Of a DNA stretch of 64,000 nt, positions 34,750-45,855 are shown in pieces. Origin of the DNA: Xylona heveae TC161. Its lineage: Eukaryota; Ascomycota; Xylonomycetes; Xylonales; Xylonaceae. Below the pieces are notes generated by a model, which worked only from the letters and a program-made list of their open reading frames with translations, was not told where the DNA came from and made no database searches. Numbering within the stretch: the stretch's first letter is position 1; each line of letters begins with the position of its first letter. A program made the translations under genes and the position numbers. The DNA is taken from positions 248,001 to 312,000 of the forward strand of contig NW_017264198.1 of the NCBI RefSeq assembly GCF_001619985.1, in the 5' to 3' direction.

Positions 34750-36083
34750 TCACATCCTGCTTTAACCGCGGCCATCTCGTCTTTCCGCTGTATGCACTAA
34801 CATCGTTGTTACTCTGCTTTTATTCTGTTCTGAATCGAATGTGTTTTATGAAGATACCTATTTGCTTTATGCTTTTGTCTGCTAGTCACATGCTGCATGC
34901 TCGCTTTTCTTTCCAGTATTTCCAAAGTCATGGCATATCAAGCTTTAAAATTACTTGGCGTTCGTTTTTGGGAGAGCGGTACAGGACACTAGATTTTGGG
35001 AGCTTTGTTGCATTACCACGATCAGCTATTCGAGCTATCCCGGCCGTTACAAATTATTTATTCCCATATCGTCTCTCATTCGTTAATCGTTGAATCGCAG
35101 TTCTTAAAATAGCCTCAGATGGCTGTATCTCGAATGCCACTCCATTTGTCAAAGGAATTATCTCCCGAGGCAGTCTGACTCCATTATAAACAAAGCCCTC
35201 GCTAGAAACTAATCTATCTCGCGATGGCTCGCTTAAACAATCACCCATTAAGTCCACCGGAGTAGTTAACGCCATGCTGCACAACGACCCCCGATATAGT
35301 GCCCTACTACAACAAAGAGCTGACAAGAGCGACTCGTCCACGCGACATGCCAAACGCCTGTGCTGACTGACAAAACTAAACTCTCTTTGATCCATATGAA
35401 AGATGAAAGACGCGACGAATAATACGACTCGTACGACTCAGTCGTACCAAAATTCCAAATGGCGAAATGGCGAAATGGCGAAAATGCCAGGAAAAGCCAA
35501 AACACAACAAAGAACTTTTAATGACTGGCTCCCCCCCAGGCCAGACATGACGGGCTACGATATTACGATTCTTTTAAAGACTGTTTCAAAAGACTAAAAC
35601 CATGTCCTTCTTCCTTTCTTTTCCCTTCTCTTTTCTTTTATCACGACCTCGAGTCCAACATCCCGGATTCTGGATATACTGCTTTTTATCCCCAACCTTA
35701 TTCTTGAATCATCGCACAAGTCCTGGAGTCTTGGATTCAATACCTCGCACATATTGGAAGCACATATTGCGGAGACCTTTTCAGCTCTACCGTCTATCAT
35801 TATTATTTTTTTGGGAGAGGTTGAACCTGATACGATAGACATCAAGAATCGAGAGCCCAAAACTTCAAAAGACAGGCAAGAGAAGAGAAACGTCCAGTCA
35901 ACAAAAGTCCAAAAGCCCAAAAGTCCAGGGAAAAAAAGGTCGTATACTCCGCGTTAAGCCAGCATCGTTGAGTTGATCGCGGCGGGGAAAGGAGAGTCAA
36001 ACGGTGCATCAGTTGGCTCAAACTCAAGAGGCTCAAGAAAAGCATAGAGAAATCAAATCGAGTCGAAACGAAGAGAAAGAAGA
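34750..36083. other. intergenic region upstream of the kinase gene
   Basis: About 1.3 kb without a supported gene. The 113-codon minus-strand frame at 35054-35395 has no domain. The region holds a short palindrome (35431-35447, GTACGACT-C-AGTCGTAC) and an 8-bp tandem repeat listed separately. Confidence 0.5.
35457..35480 (+). repeat. 8-bp tandem repeat, three copies of AAATGGCG
   Basis: Three perfect head-to-tail copies of AAATGGCG, with partial copies on both sides. It is a small intergenic minisatellite about 600 bp before the kinase start. Confidence 0.85.
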
Positions 36084-38074
36084 ATGTCCGAAGAAAACTC
36101 TTGGTTAAGGTGGGGCACGAAAGCGCCCGAGCCACCGGTCGAAGAATTCCCCTGGTCGAAATGGGGCATGAAAGCGCCAGAACCAGTTTCTGCGCCTATG
36201 GACGAGGATGACGATCAGAACAGTGTACGGACCCAATGTTTTTCCTTCCCCTCCCCTTTCCCCTTCACCTTCGAGCCTCATTGAGAATGGGACGGACTAT
36301 AGAAGACAAAAAAAAGTAAAGGGAAAAAGAATATATAAAAAGAATATAAATATATTGGAAAGGATAAGAGGGAGATAAATAAACTGACAAAAACTAGGAC
36401 GAATCATTCGACGGCCCCGATGTCCTTCCGCACGAAGAATATTGGGACGAAGATGAAGAGACAACATTCATCGAGTCCGAAGCAGGATGGGGCGGAGAAG
36501 GCTGGAGAGGGAAACGAATCCTGGGCAAAGGCGGGTTTGGAATTGTTGGGCTGTGGACGAGGCCCAGCGAGGACGGGCGGGCAGCGGAGGTGAGTAACCG
36601 TCACAGAATCCCGAAGAGAACCTTTACGTTGGGATCCTGGATTTGCGAAAATAAGATGAGAACAAGATGTGGATGAAATAAAAAAAGAAAAAAAAGATAC
36701 TGGATGGCTAACGGGGCAGGAGCATAGCACCTGGTCATCAAGCAAGATCTGACAAGAAGGGGATTCGACATGGAAAAGCCCTACGAAGTGATCGCCATGG
36801 AAGAACTCGCGCAGTGCGAGTGTCCGAATTTTGTCAGCCTGATGGCGTACCGGCGCTTCAAGAAAGCAAAGAAACATCGCATGTACTTGGAGTATTGTCC
36901 GTTCGGGACGCTGAAGCGGCTTATCAGGAATTATCGACTTTGGGGGTAAGTAAGGTAATGATAGTAATTATAGTACAACGGGGGAGTAGATCCGAGGCTT
37001 AGGCTTCGGCTTCGGCTTCGGCATGTTGGGGATTAAAAGGAGGGGAGAAACAGATGCTAATATCAAGGCATGATAGGCATTATCTACCGGAGCCTTTTCT
37101 TTGGAAAATTTTCGCTGGGCTGGCAAATGCAGTGTCATGTATGGAAGGAGGGCAGATTGATGACGAGGGTAATTTGATAAGAATGTGGTCGGACGAGTAT
37201 ATCCATCGGGATATCAAGCCAGAGAACGGTACGATTTTTTTTTTTCTCTCTCTGTTACTACTTGGGTGGAAGAGCAATTATTTTGGTGAAGCTGATCAGA
37301 ACAACAAATAGTGTTGATGGATGATCCGGATCTTCAAATTGACGGAGGAAATCCGTACCCCTATCCGATCCCAAAGCTTGGAGATTTTGGACTTGCAGTG
37401 AAGACCCATTTGCAAGATAGGGCAAATCCCTTTGATTATCTAGACGCCGGAACGTCAGGATACAAAGCCCCGGTAAGTGCCTACATATTTAGCCTCTCGA
37501 ACTTTTCAGGACCCTGAGCTTCCAGAAGCTAATCGGACTCTTTTTTTTTATGCAGGAGCAAATGGAAGTGGTTGACGCAATGTCCGCATGGACTAACATT
37601 TGGGGCATTGGCGCGATTATGTTTGAGCTGGCAACACTTGTTCCAGTGGTAGCAGTGTCAAACCACAACGTCGCTGACATGGCACTGCTTGAAAGTACTG
37701 ATTATAGTGAGCCATTGCGCAAGCTGATTGCTCAGTGTGTTGAGTGGAGACCGACGAAGAGGCCAACGGCACAGTCTCTGCGGCTTGAAACTCAAAAATA
37801 CTGGCAGGCGGTCGCGCAACAGCTTGCAGTAAGTAACGGCGAATGGGACGATCATAAGGACCGGAACCGAGTCTTCTACCGCGGTGTGGAAATCAATCAA
37901 CTCTCAAAGGGTGATCGTAGTCTACACCGCATTGAGTGGGCAGCTGCAAATCGTCAGCTGGAGAAATCGTACGTCGGTTCTTCTGACCCGAGGTTGCAGC
38001 CGCCATCTTGGTCGGTCACGCCTATCCCCAGTTGGGACCAGGATCGTGCAGAAGAAGCCCTCGTCGAGTGGTGA
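36084..38074 (+). CDS. protein kinase, fungal-specific, with duplicated N-terminal motif
   Basis: Six exons: 36084-36224, 36398-36589, 36728-36945, 37077-37228, 37312-37472, 37556-38074, giving 460 residues. All catalytic elements are present: glycine loop GKGGFG at 90-95, a lysine in VIK at 116, HRDIKPEN from 227 (HRD 227-229), DFG at 259-261 and APE at 287-289 (GTSGYKAPEQ). The kinase is therefore predicted active and Ser/Thr specific. The N-terminus carries two copies of a W-x-x-W-G-x-K-A-P-E-P motif. An acidic segment (DEDDDQNSDESFDGPD) follows. About 80 residues after the kinase fold include RNRVFYRGVEINQL and are unassigned. Intron 3 contains a short GGCTTC repeat. No known regulatory domain was identified, and I cannot assign it to a conserved kinase family. 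Confidence 0.85.
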
Positions 38075-38282
38075 TATTGGAGGACCTTGACTGTTTCATT
38101 TGTTAGTTGATATCCGAAAATGTTTTTGGCAACCTTGACGTTACCTTAGTCAAGCGACTGTTTTGTAATCGCTGAAAATGAACCAATCTATGAAATACCA
38201 TAATCATACGAGGATTTTTGTCGCTGCACTCGCCGTTGGTGCCTCTGCATATTTGCGTATATGTCCAGCTGTCTGCAACGCT

Positions 38283-39737
38283 TCAGCGATGAACAATTTG
38301 CACGTCTCCGTAAGCCTTTAATTTGGTCAAGAGTTCCCTTTCGCTCAGTTGAAGTTCGGTACAGATCTGGTCAAAACAGTGTCTTCCATCCAGGAACTTC
38401 TTCAGTGGAAGATCACCGCCCGGGGCTAGGCCGCCAAGTCCAGCGGTTTGTGATCCTCGATCCAATGCCGGTTGTATAGGAGTGGCATCTGCGGGGTTCG
38501 AGGCAATAGCGTATTTGTGAACCCGATAAAGAAAACCTTTGATGATGCCAAATGTGATGAAGCGACGAACATCAACGGCATGCAAAAGCAATGCATGCTC
38601 CATGCACCAATGCTTGAGGGGCTGTCCTTGCTTGAGAGACATGTATAGACCAATAATTGTGACAGGGTCCAGGCTGGTATCGCCAGGACTGGTGGTAAGT
38701 GGGCCCGGGGGAGGCACAGTAATGTACCGTGCGCATTCGGCCTGCATGCTGGGATCGTTTACTAAAGCTAAAATTGACGCAGTCGGGGCATATATAGCGC
38801 TAAATTGGAAAATATCCAACAGAAATAGACAGCCGTAGTAAAGGAGATGGGAAAGCGCTTTCTTCGTCAGACTCAGGTCAGAATCGGCAAGCTCTGCTAT
38901 CAACGCGACCGAGTTGATGCCGTTGATATGCGGAAGGACCTTCGCGACAGTGGTTAGTGATATAGAACCTAACGCAGACAATATGAGATTAGCCTTACTC
39001 TTCGCATTGTCAAGTCCCAATTGACATCCACCAGCGACTCGAGTCGAACGGTAGACAGGGGCACGTGCCATGCCTCGACCGGTGGAGGAGGTGGGTATGT
39101 TGGGAACAATTTGATATTGAGAGTGTTTGACTCGTCTGTGGCGGACATTAGCAGACGTGGCTGTACGGAGAGCTCCACCCGCATACCTATGGGAATCATG
39201 CATTCGCAGTAATTGTTCAGATCCTCCAATATCATCTCACAAAGGGCGTAGAGTCTTCCGCCTCCCCCCGGGCCATTGGTTGAACAATCCCTTGAAACGA
39301 ATTCTCCTTGCTCCTCTAAACTCCTGAAGAGCTTCGCAAGCTTCCTCACTACACTTCTGTAGCTGCTGATATCGGCAGATTCTTCCAGCACGATAGAAAA
39401 GTTGAAAATGAGCTGATTCCGGTCATACTTGCGCGAGCTTATCCATACGGGATAGCCTAAGATACGGTGGTGATTGGCGCACACAGTCACCAAGCGATCG
39501 CAGAATTCCTGCCGAGGAATTATGTATTCGGAAACGTTGGAAAAGTTGAAGAGGGGGGGCTGCGTCGCGCCGGGAGAAGGAACAATTGCTCCCTCAGGGA
39601 CTTGATGAATCACTCGTGGACCTGGTGGTTCCAAGAATTAGTACGAAATGGATCCTAGACGCATATGGGTCGCGACAGAAATCAGTGGATGTACCTTCAC
39701 GGGTAAGAAATTTGCTGAAAAATACTGCTTTTATCAT
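38283..39737 (-). CDS. NPR2: nitrogen permease regulator 2 (Npr2, GATOR1/SEACIT)
   Basis: Three exons: 39695-39737, 38999-39621, 38283-38939, giving 440 residues. The start MIKAVFFSKFLTREGPRVIH is the longin-like opening of the family. Conserved blocks follow: YIIPRQEFCDRLVTVCANHHRILGYP (in part), YDRNQLIFNFSIVLE, PHINGINSVALIAELADSDL and LLYYGCLFLLDIFQFSAIYA. With Npr3, Npr2 forms part of the complex at the vacuole that inhibits TORC1 when amino acids or nitrogen run out. The last intron (38940-38998) uses the acceptor that joins MRR to VLPHING, as the family requires; another AG 25 bases earlier would not. It converges on the kinase gene, with 208 bp between stops. Confidence 0.94.
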
Positions 39738-40899
39738 CTTTTAAAATCATGCCCCTAATATATCCAGGAGCGAAATTGCAAAGATCAAATTGCTCAGGGT
39801 TGAGCTTCGCACGAGAATTGGTAGCTCAAAGGAGATGACGTTCGCGCAAACAGCAGAAGTTCGGATCTACCCGTCCGAACAGAGTTGAAAGCTACAGCCA
39901 GCAAAGGCTTCAGGCTAAATGCTCCACTCGAACCTAACTAAGCTATAGCTTAATTGCCTATAGCAAGTTATCCACTGCTATGGCGAAAAAATACTCTGTC
40001 TGCTCCTCTTGACTTGAGTGCAGAACGTCTCTGTAATTCGTCTCTGCTTGTCACGTTTGTGGGGGGAAGAAACATGCAGCTCATCTCCATCTTTACGGCC
40101 CAGAATGTCTCGAAGCAGCAGCCATCTGGTGTTCGCATGTCAGGTACGAGGGGTTCACTTTTACAGGGAAAGCATAATTTATGACTCTGGGGCTGACCAA
40201 GAGACTACTCGATATAGTCTCAATAACAATAATACGAGTTGGTGCCTTTCCCCACACCATTCGACGAGACAGGGGTTCTTAGACAAAAAGTCAATGTTGG
40301 ATGAGGTCAATTTGCATCCCTCATTTGGAATCTGCGGGAAATGATTCGGTCGAGCGACCCGTCATGATACTCCTCCGCTACGACGGGTTCTAGATTCCCA
40401 AACGAGCGAAGAGTCCAGCCTGCGCGGGACGAGGGCCTGCTGAAGATGGTTGGCTGTAGCTGGTGCGATCAATAACCACTAAGTTTAGTCGAGAAGCTGC
40501 GCGCCTGTATTTCCCAGTTTCGATATCGGGCCAAGGAACCATTCCCTGGAGCTTCTTCCAAGCCCCACGTTTGGACGGCGGACACGGAAAAATGTCCCTG
40601 GGCCACATGCCCGGAAAATCGCAGCTAAAAGCGTTCAATCTCTCAGGTTCTGATTTTTGGGTTCATCATCTCGTAAATGTTGTTGTTACACATCTTCTCT
40701 TTTTGGGACATGTCTCAGCGATGGGTTTCTGCTGCTTGATCTGCGCTTCGATCTCCCTCACCTGAGGTGAACTTCCCCTCATCTTGCCATATCTTGTTTC
40801 CAGTCAATTTTCCATTTTCCCCTGTCTACTTCTTCTGCGAGTTTCTGCATCCTTGTTATTCGCGTCACTGGCTCTACGAGCTCTTCCTTTTCGCAGCAA
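39738..40899. other. divergent intergenic region
   Basis: About 1.2 kb between the starts of NPR2 (minus) and the membrane-protein gene (plus). The bases before 40900 are C/T-rich, like a leader. No gene was recognised. Confidence 0.5.
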
Positions 40900-42041
40900 A
40901 TGGCTTCCTCCTTGAATAATAGCCCTTTGCGCAGCAGTAGGGCGTCTCGATCGTTTCCCAATTTGCCTCAGCTTCCTGTTATATCGGAAAATAATGATTG
41001 GCCCGGGCCAATTGAGCCAAACACACAACCTCGAAGACTAGAGGCATCGCCATTCACAAGACATAGCAATATCAGTCTCACGCACCTGGAGCATGACGTC
41101 CCACCGCCGGCATATACGCCGTTTTTAAGCCAAGCTTGGACTAATGCTGAAAAGCGTCCTGACTTGCGCAGCAACGAATTCATTTCCCGGCGTGGAGGAT
41201 GGAAAAGGCTTGGTGTGATTGCAATTATTGTCATTGCTTTGATTGTCGGGCTTGTCGTCGGACTAGTCATTGGTTTACGAAGGAAACATCCCAAGGACAG
41301 GTGAGCTCATATATTATTTTTCATCACTCTTTTTTCCCATCTCTTTTTACTGAGGGCACCAAAAGTTCTACCACCACCCCACCGGCTACGACTTCAAGCT
41401 CGACAGTTTTCCCGGCAGGCTCCTTCACTTTGACCACGTTTCTGGAGAGTGCGAATACAAATTGCACATCTAATCCAGCCACATGGCGTTGTTACCCATA
41501 CGCGACTTTTGCCCAGGATCCCAGCAGCTCAACGAGCATCTTCAACTGGGTCATCACCCCGTTGCCATCCCATCCGCAAAATTTTACCATATCATCCACC
41601 GCGAACCCATTTGCCCTTGAATTCGACAATGTCACGTTGACTCTGCTCGACGCCGACCTTCCGACGGAGCGGTATTACTTTGCTCTTCCTATGGACAAGA
41701 CCATTATACCTTCGGCGCCCCTGACATCCGACAATGCACAGTCTGTCTGCTTTTACAACGCCACTACCTTTCAGGCGTCTCTTTATACGAAAAAGGGCCA
41801 GACATATCCATCCTCTGGACAGGCTTCACTGGCCTCATCAGGATCGCAAACAACAACGCCATTCGAGCCCTGGCCGTTCGCGGTCGAGGTCGAGCAGGTC
41901 GTCAATGGCGGCCAGAATGTCCCGATGTGTCGCGAAAGCGTCAATGGTAATCTCGGAGATCGCATTACCAATGGCCTTTCTCCTCAAAGTGCAAATAGCC
42001 AATGTTCGTGCTTTTATCAGAATTGGGGCCAAGGGTCATGA
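40900..42041 (+). CDS. single-pass membrane protein with PPxY motif, unknown function
   Basis: Two exons, 40900-41300 and 41366-42041, give 358 residues. The 100-residue N-terminal part is polar, Ser/Pro/Arg-rich and contains PPAY at residues 69-72. One membrane helix lies at about 104-126 (LGVIAIIVIALIVGLVVGLV), followed by basic RRKHPKD, a Ser/Thr/Pro stalk and a C-terminal domain with N-glycosylation sequons (NFT, NVT, NAT) and several cysteines (NCTSNPATWRCYPYATF; ending SQCSCFYQNWGQGS). There is no cleavable signal peptide, so the helix should act as a signal anchor. The basic residues flank the helix on both sides, so topology is not certain; the sequons suggest the C-terminal part is outside. 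I recognise a fungal membrane-protein layout but no named family. Confidence 0.8.
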
Positions 42042-43033
42042 CGTCCCCGGAAGTCCGACAAATCTCGCGCCACTTACCAACACAAACAGTGCCCTTGTAA
42101 CTTGTATTTTCTATCAATTCTTCCTTGTCTCCTGACCTTTTTTTTTCCCCTTGTCTTCATCTTCTATATTTGATTCTCCTTGTCTTCTTTGTTTATCTAC
42201 TCATACCTCATGCTATCCTTTCTTGTCTTTCCGAAATCTGTATTATTCAATATATACCTTGGGTCGCACGAAGGGCGTTTCATGGTTTTTTCTTTCCTAC
42301 CATGTATGAACTGTTGCTTATTGCGTTTTGCTTTCCCCCGAGTACCCATTGTGCGCGTTGTCTTACTGTGGCCAGTTTCATCATCATTCTGCTTATTTTC
42401 TTCCGAGACTCTCTTCAGGCAGAAATTTTTATCATCGATTACCGCTTGCGCGGCGTCTTCTAGGACAATGGCGTAGCTCACTTATATATGGCTTATTCGA
42501 ACTACATGCGCACTGGCCTTTCTCGCACGCGTTTATCTGTTCCCTTCAATTCGAATGGAGTGCTATAACTGTTTAGAGGCAGCGAGAAAAAAAGTAAAAG
42601 AATCAACTCGTTGATATGCTCGCTGTACTATATACTATATACCGACCCGATAGAAACGCCCCCAGCTTCGCTGCGCAAAATAAGTCCCCTGACGAGATTG
42701 CTACCGCAAAAGAAAAAAAAAAGGCAAGATGGTGTATAAGCAAATGCTGTCCAAAAAAAAATCGCAATGCCATTCGCGATTGTATGTCGTGTAACTTAAC
42801 ACCCCTAAAAGAAAGCATTGCTTTCGCGCTATCCACGATGTATTTAGAGAATGATACGATCGGGCCAAAGCAGAAATAGAGTGCGCTCAAATAGTGACAT
42901 AAAAGAAACCAGAATAATTCTTACCAGAACTGCACAAGGATGTTGAGATGTATATATAATGGAAAAGAAGAAAACAAAAAGGAAGAAGAAGAGGATGTCA
43001 AAGAAGAAGGAGGAGGAGGAGGTAAAGAAGAGC
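42042..43033. other. convergent intergenic region
   Basis: About 1 kb of AT-rich and T-rich DNA between two gene ends. Open frames such as 42125-42463 are hydrophobic artefacts of T-rich sequence. No feature was recognised. Confidence 0.5.
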
Positions 43034-45855
43034 TCAGTCAACTTCACCCACATCCTCAGCACTAGACAGATCCTGCTCCGGCTGTGCTTCCGGTTTCTGG
43101 TCCAGGTCCCGCTCGAGGTCCTGGTCCTGGTCCTGGTCCTCCGGCTCAACAATATACGGCGGCGGAGGCAATTCATCGCCCCCATCGACCCAGACTTTGG
43201 CGAGCTCGCGCTCGATTTCTTCCTTGCGGGCCTGCCAGTGCTCGACCTGGGCGAGGCGTTCGCGGAGGTCCTGCAGTTCTTGCTCGACGTGGAGTTTCTC
43301 TTGCTCGGTGCCGATGCGATCAAGGTCCCAGCTCATTCCGTCGGGGCCCAGGCCCATGGTGAGGTTGAAGGTGTGGTATTTCTTGAGCGAGGCGCGGGTG
43401 GATATTGTGATGAGGGCTGTAAGTATGATTGTATTAGTTTTATTTGTGGGAATGTACGGAATGATATGACACGGTGTGCTAGGGTATGGACTGAAATAAA
43501 GATGCAAAGAGAGTTGGAAAATAAAAAAATAAAATAATAAAAGGAAAAGAAAATGACTTACTTATTCCTTTTGCTTTGGCTGTTTCGTAGAGTAGGCCTT
43601 CGACGTCGGATGATACGGCCGAGGTGCCTTCGTCGAGGAAGGCGTAGCGGGGCTCCTGTGCGGGAGACAAGCAGGTTACCTGTCAGCGAAAAGTCCAACC
43701 GGATAGAAGTTTGGGGGGAGGGCGGAAGAAAAAGATAGTGGAAAAGAATGGAATGACAATATAGCAACTTGGAGAAGAAAAGGCTTGTGTGGTAACTTAC
43801 GTGGTACATCAGTCTGGCCATGGCCATGCGCTGCTTCTCTCCGCCACTGAGGACATCCTTCCATTCCTTGCGGCAGTCCCATCCGCCCTCTCGGTCAGCG
43901 AGATATCCCAAACGAACCTCCTCGAGGACACGCTGGAGGTCACGATCGCCGCGGCCGGTATCACGCATGTCGATTTCGGAATGGGGATAAATGACTTGAT
44001 CTCTGAGGGTGCCGATGCTAAGATAGGGGCGCTGAGGCAGGAACATGATCCCGTCCATGCCAATACTGCGTGGACGACTGACCAGGCCACGATACACTGG
44101 CCATAGTCCGGCGACTATACGAGCCACTGCGGATTTTCCGACACCGTTGGGACCCGAGATGAGGAGATGCTCTCCGGGGCGGACAATGAAGGAGAGCATG
44201 TCAAGCAGCTCGTCACCACCGTGCGGGAAAAGAGAAGGCGCAACCACGGGGACGTGTTCCAGACGTACTCCATCAAAGCCCTTTTGGATCGTGCCTTGAA
44301 CATCGGAGAGAGAAAATATGTCGGGGTGAGTGCCTCGAGGCGGTGCATAGGCATTAGCGTGGACGCGATGCAGAGTTGATATGAGTGTGTAAATGCGAGA
44401 CGTGTAGCCAGCCAGCTCAGAGAGATCTTTGATGGAGTACATCATTCGACCCCCAGCATCTGCCAGGGACAGCATGAGCCGCTTGTTCGTGATGAATTCC
44501 TTCATTCGGCCTCGCTCGCGGCGACCCCGTTCAGCGCTGTCAGCAAGTTCGAGCACGCCGCCCAAGCCACCCCAAGCGGGGAGGAATACGGGCAGCGAAG
44601 TGATTAGATAGCCAAATGCAGACCAGGAGTACTTTAGTACAAAGTCTTCAAGCATGTTGTATCGTATCTTGAGACTGTAGATGCCTTCCATCCAGCCTTT
44701 AAGCTCTTTGAAACCCTTGTCGAGGAACAGCTTTTCCATGCTAGAACCGCCGTAAAAGGCAACTTCTTCGGCGTTTGCAATTAAACGAGCGTGTAAGGCT
44801 CGAAACTCGCCTTCTCTGCGAGCCTCGACGGCTTTTAGTTTTCCAAATGGAGGTGATAAGCGTCGGAGAATTGTCGCTGTCAGGAAATAATTGCTGAGAA
44901 GACCGGTCAAAGCCAGAGGGCCCAAGGAGCGGAAGAGCTGGTAGTTGAAGACGCAGAGATCGACAAAAGGTTTTCCTAGAGACGAGTATAACGATGCCGC
45001 GGATGCACAAAAAAGTGTAAGATCTTGTGTAATATATTGGTCGGCCCCTTGGCCTATGCCGCCGTCCAGATTTGCAAGCTTGTAATAGGTGAGGTTGCTG
45101 CTCAGATAGAGATCATGAATGTAGCGCGTGAGTCGGGTCCGAAAGGCAATAGACACCTTGGATTGTAGGAACTTGATCATGGCATTGGTATAGGAGCTTG
45201 CGGTTCCAATTCCGAGCCATTTTGCAATGCCCCACAGAAATGCTTTGCCATTTCCTGCTACCAGGTCTCGCACAATTTCTCCGTCTAATCTTGCCACCAC
45301 TAGAGATAGGTACGTTCGCAGCATTAAAAAGCCACCGTGGCTGACCAAAAGTCCCGTCTCTTTGCTGTTCCATCTAGGCATCATAATGCTGAGCAAGCTG
45401 AGAAATTGATGTAAGAAGGCCAAGTTCAGCCCCGGTTTTGTTTGCGGGGGAGGAACTTGAGGTGTCAACTCATTGTTTCCAAGCCCCGCTGCTCGAGGTG
45501 GATTCAGGAAGAGCCGTCGGTGCGCATCGAATGTTGTTGGTTTGGTGGGATGAATTATCACCTTTGCCGTGGACGATTTGTACGGAACGTATATCGTTCG
45601 AGATCCATCTTTGCCTCTTAGCCCCGAATTTCGTCGATGCAATCGCTTGCCTCTCTCCTTCTCCTCGCGCCGATTCCTCCACCACCGGCTGAATCCATAG
45701 CTACTGGAGATGATGGATAATATGAGGCTGATAGTCGCGAGTAGCCGAGTTGTTCTCGTTGTACGTCGGAGCCTGGATCGAAATTTTGCGAGATAATGGT
45801 TATATAATGTGACAAGAGGGTCATTCGATGCTCGGAGCGTTGACTGCACAGCCAT
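43034..45855 (-). CDS. peroxisomal ABCD-family fatty-acyl transporter (Pxa1-like)
   Basis: Three exons: 43801-45855, 43562-43655, 43034-43416, giving 843 residues, a half-transporter. A basic N-terminus and membrane domain (LLATISLILSIISSSYGFS and later helices) precede the ABCD-typical EEVAFYGGSSMEK motif. The nucleotide-binding domain has Walker A GPNGVGKS at about 566-573, the Q-loop FLPQRPY, signature LSGGEKQR near 668 and Walker B YAFLDEGTSA with Asp693-Glu694, then a switch region STRASLKKYH with His in the usual place. These transporters import long-chain acyl-CoA into peroxisomes for beta-oxidation, usually as a Pxa1-Pxa2 pair. The C-terminal 95 residues are unusual: a coiled-coil segment, PPPY at 801-804 and an Asp/Gln repeat. 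An open frame extends 12 codons further 5' without an ATG, so I start at 45855. Confidence 0.93.

Noticed and set aside
35431-35447. 17-nt palindrome GTACGACT-C-AGTCGTAC
   Set aside because: Too short to support a terminator or transposon end, and no partner or target duplication was found.
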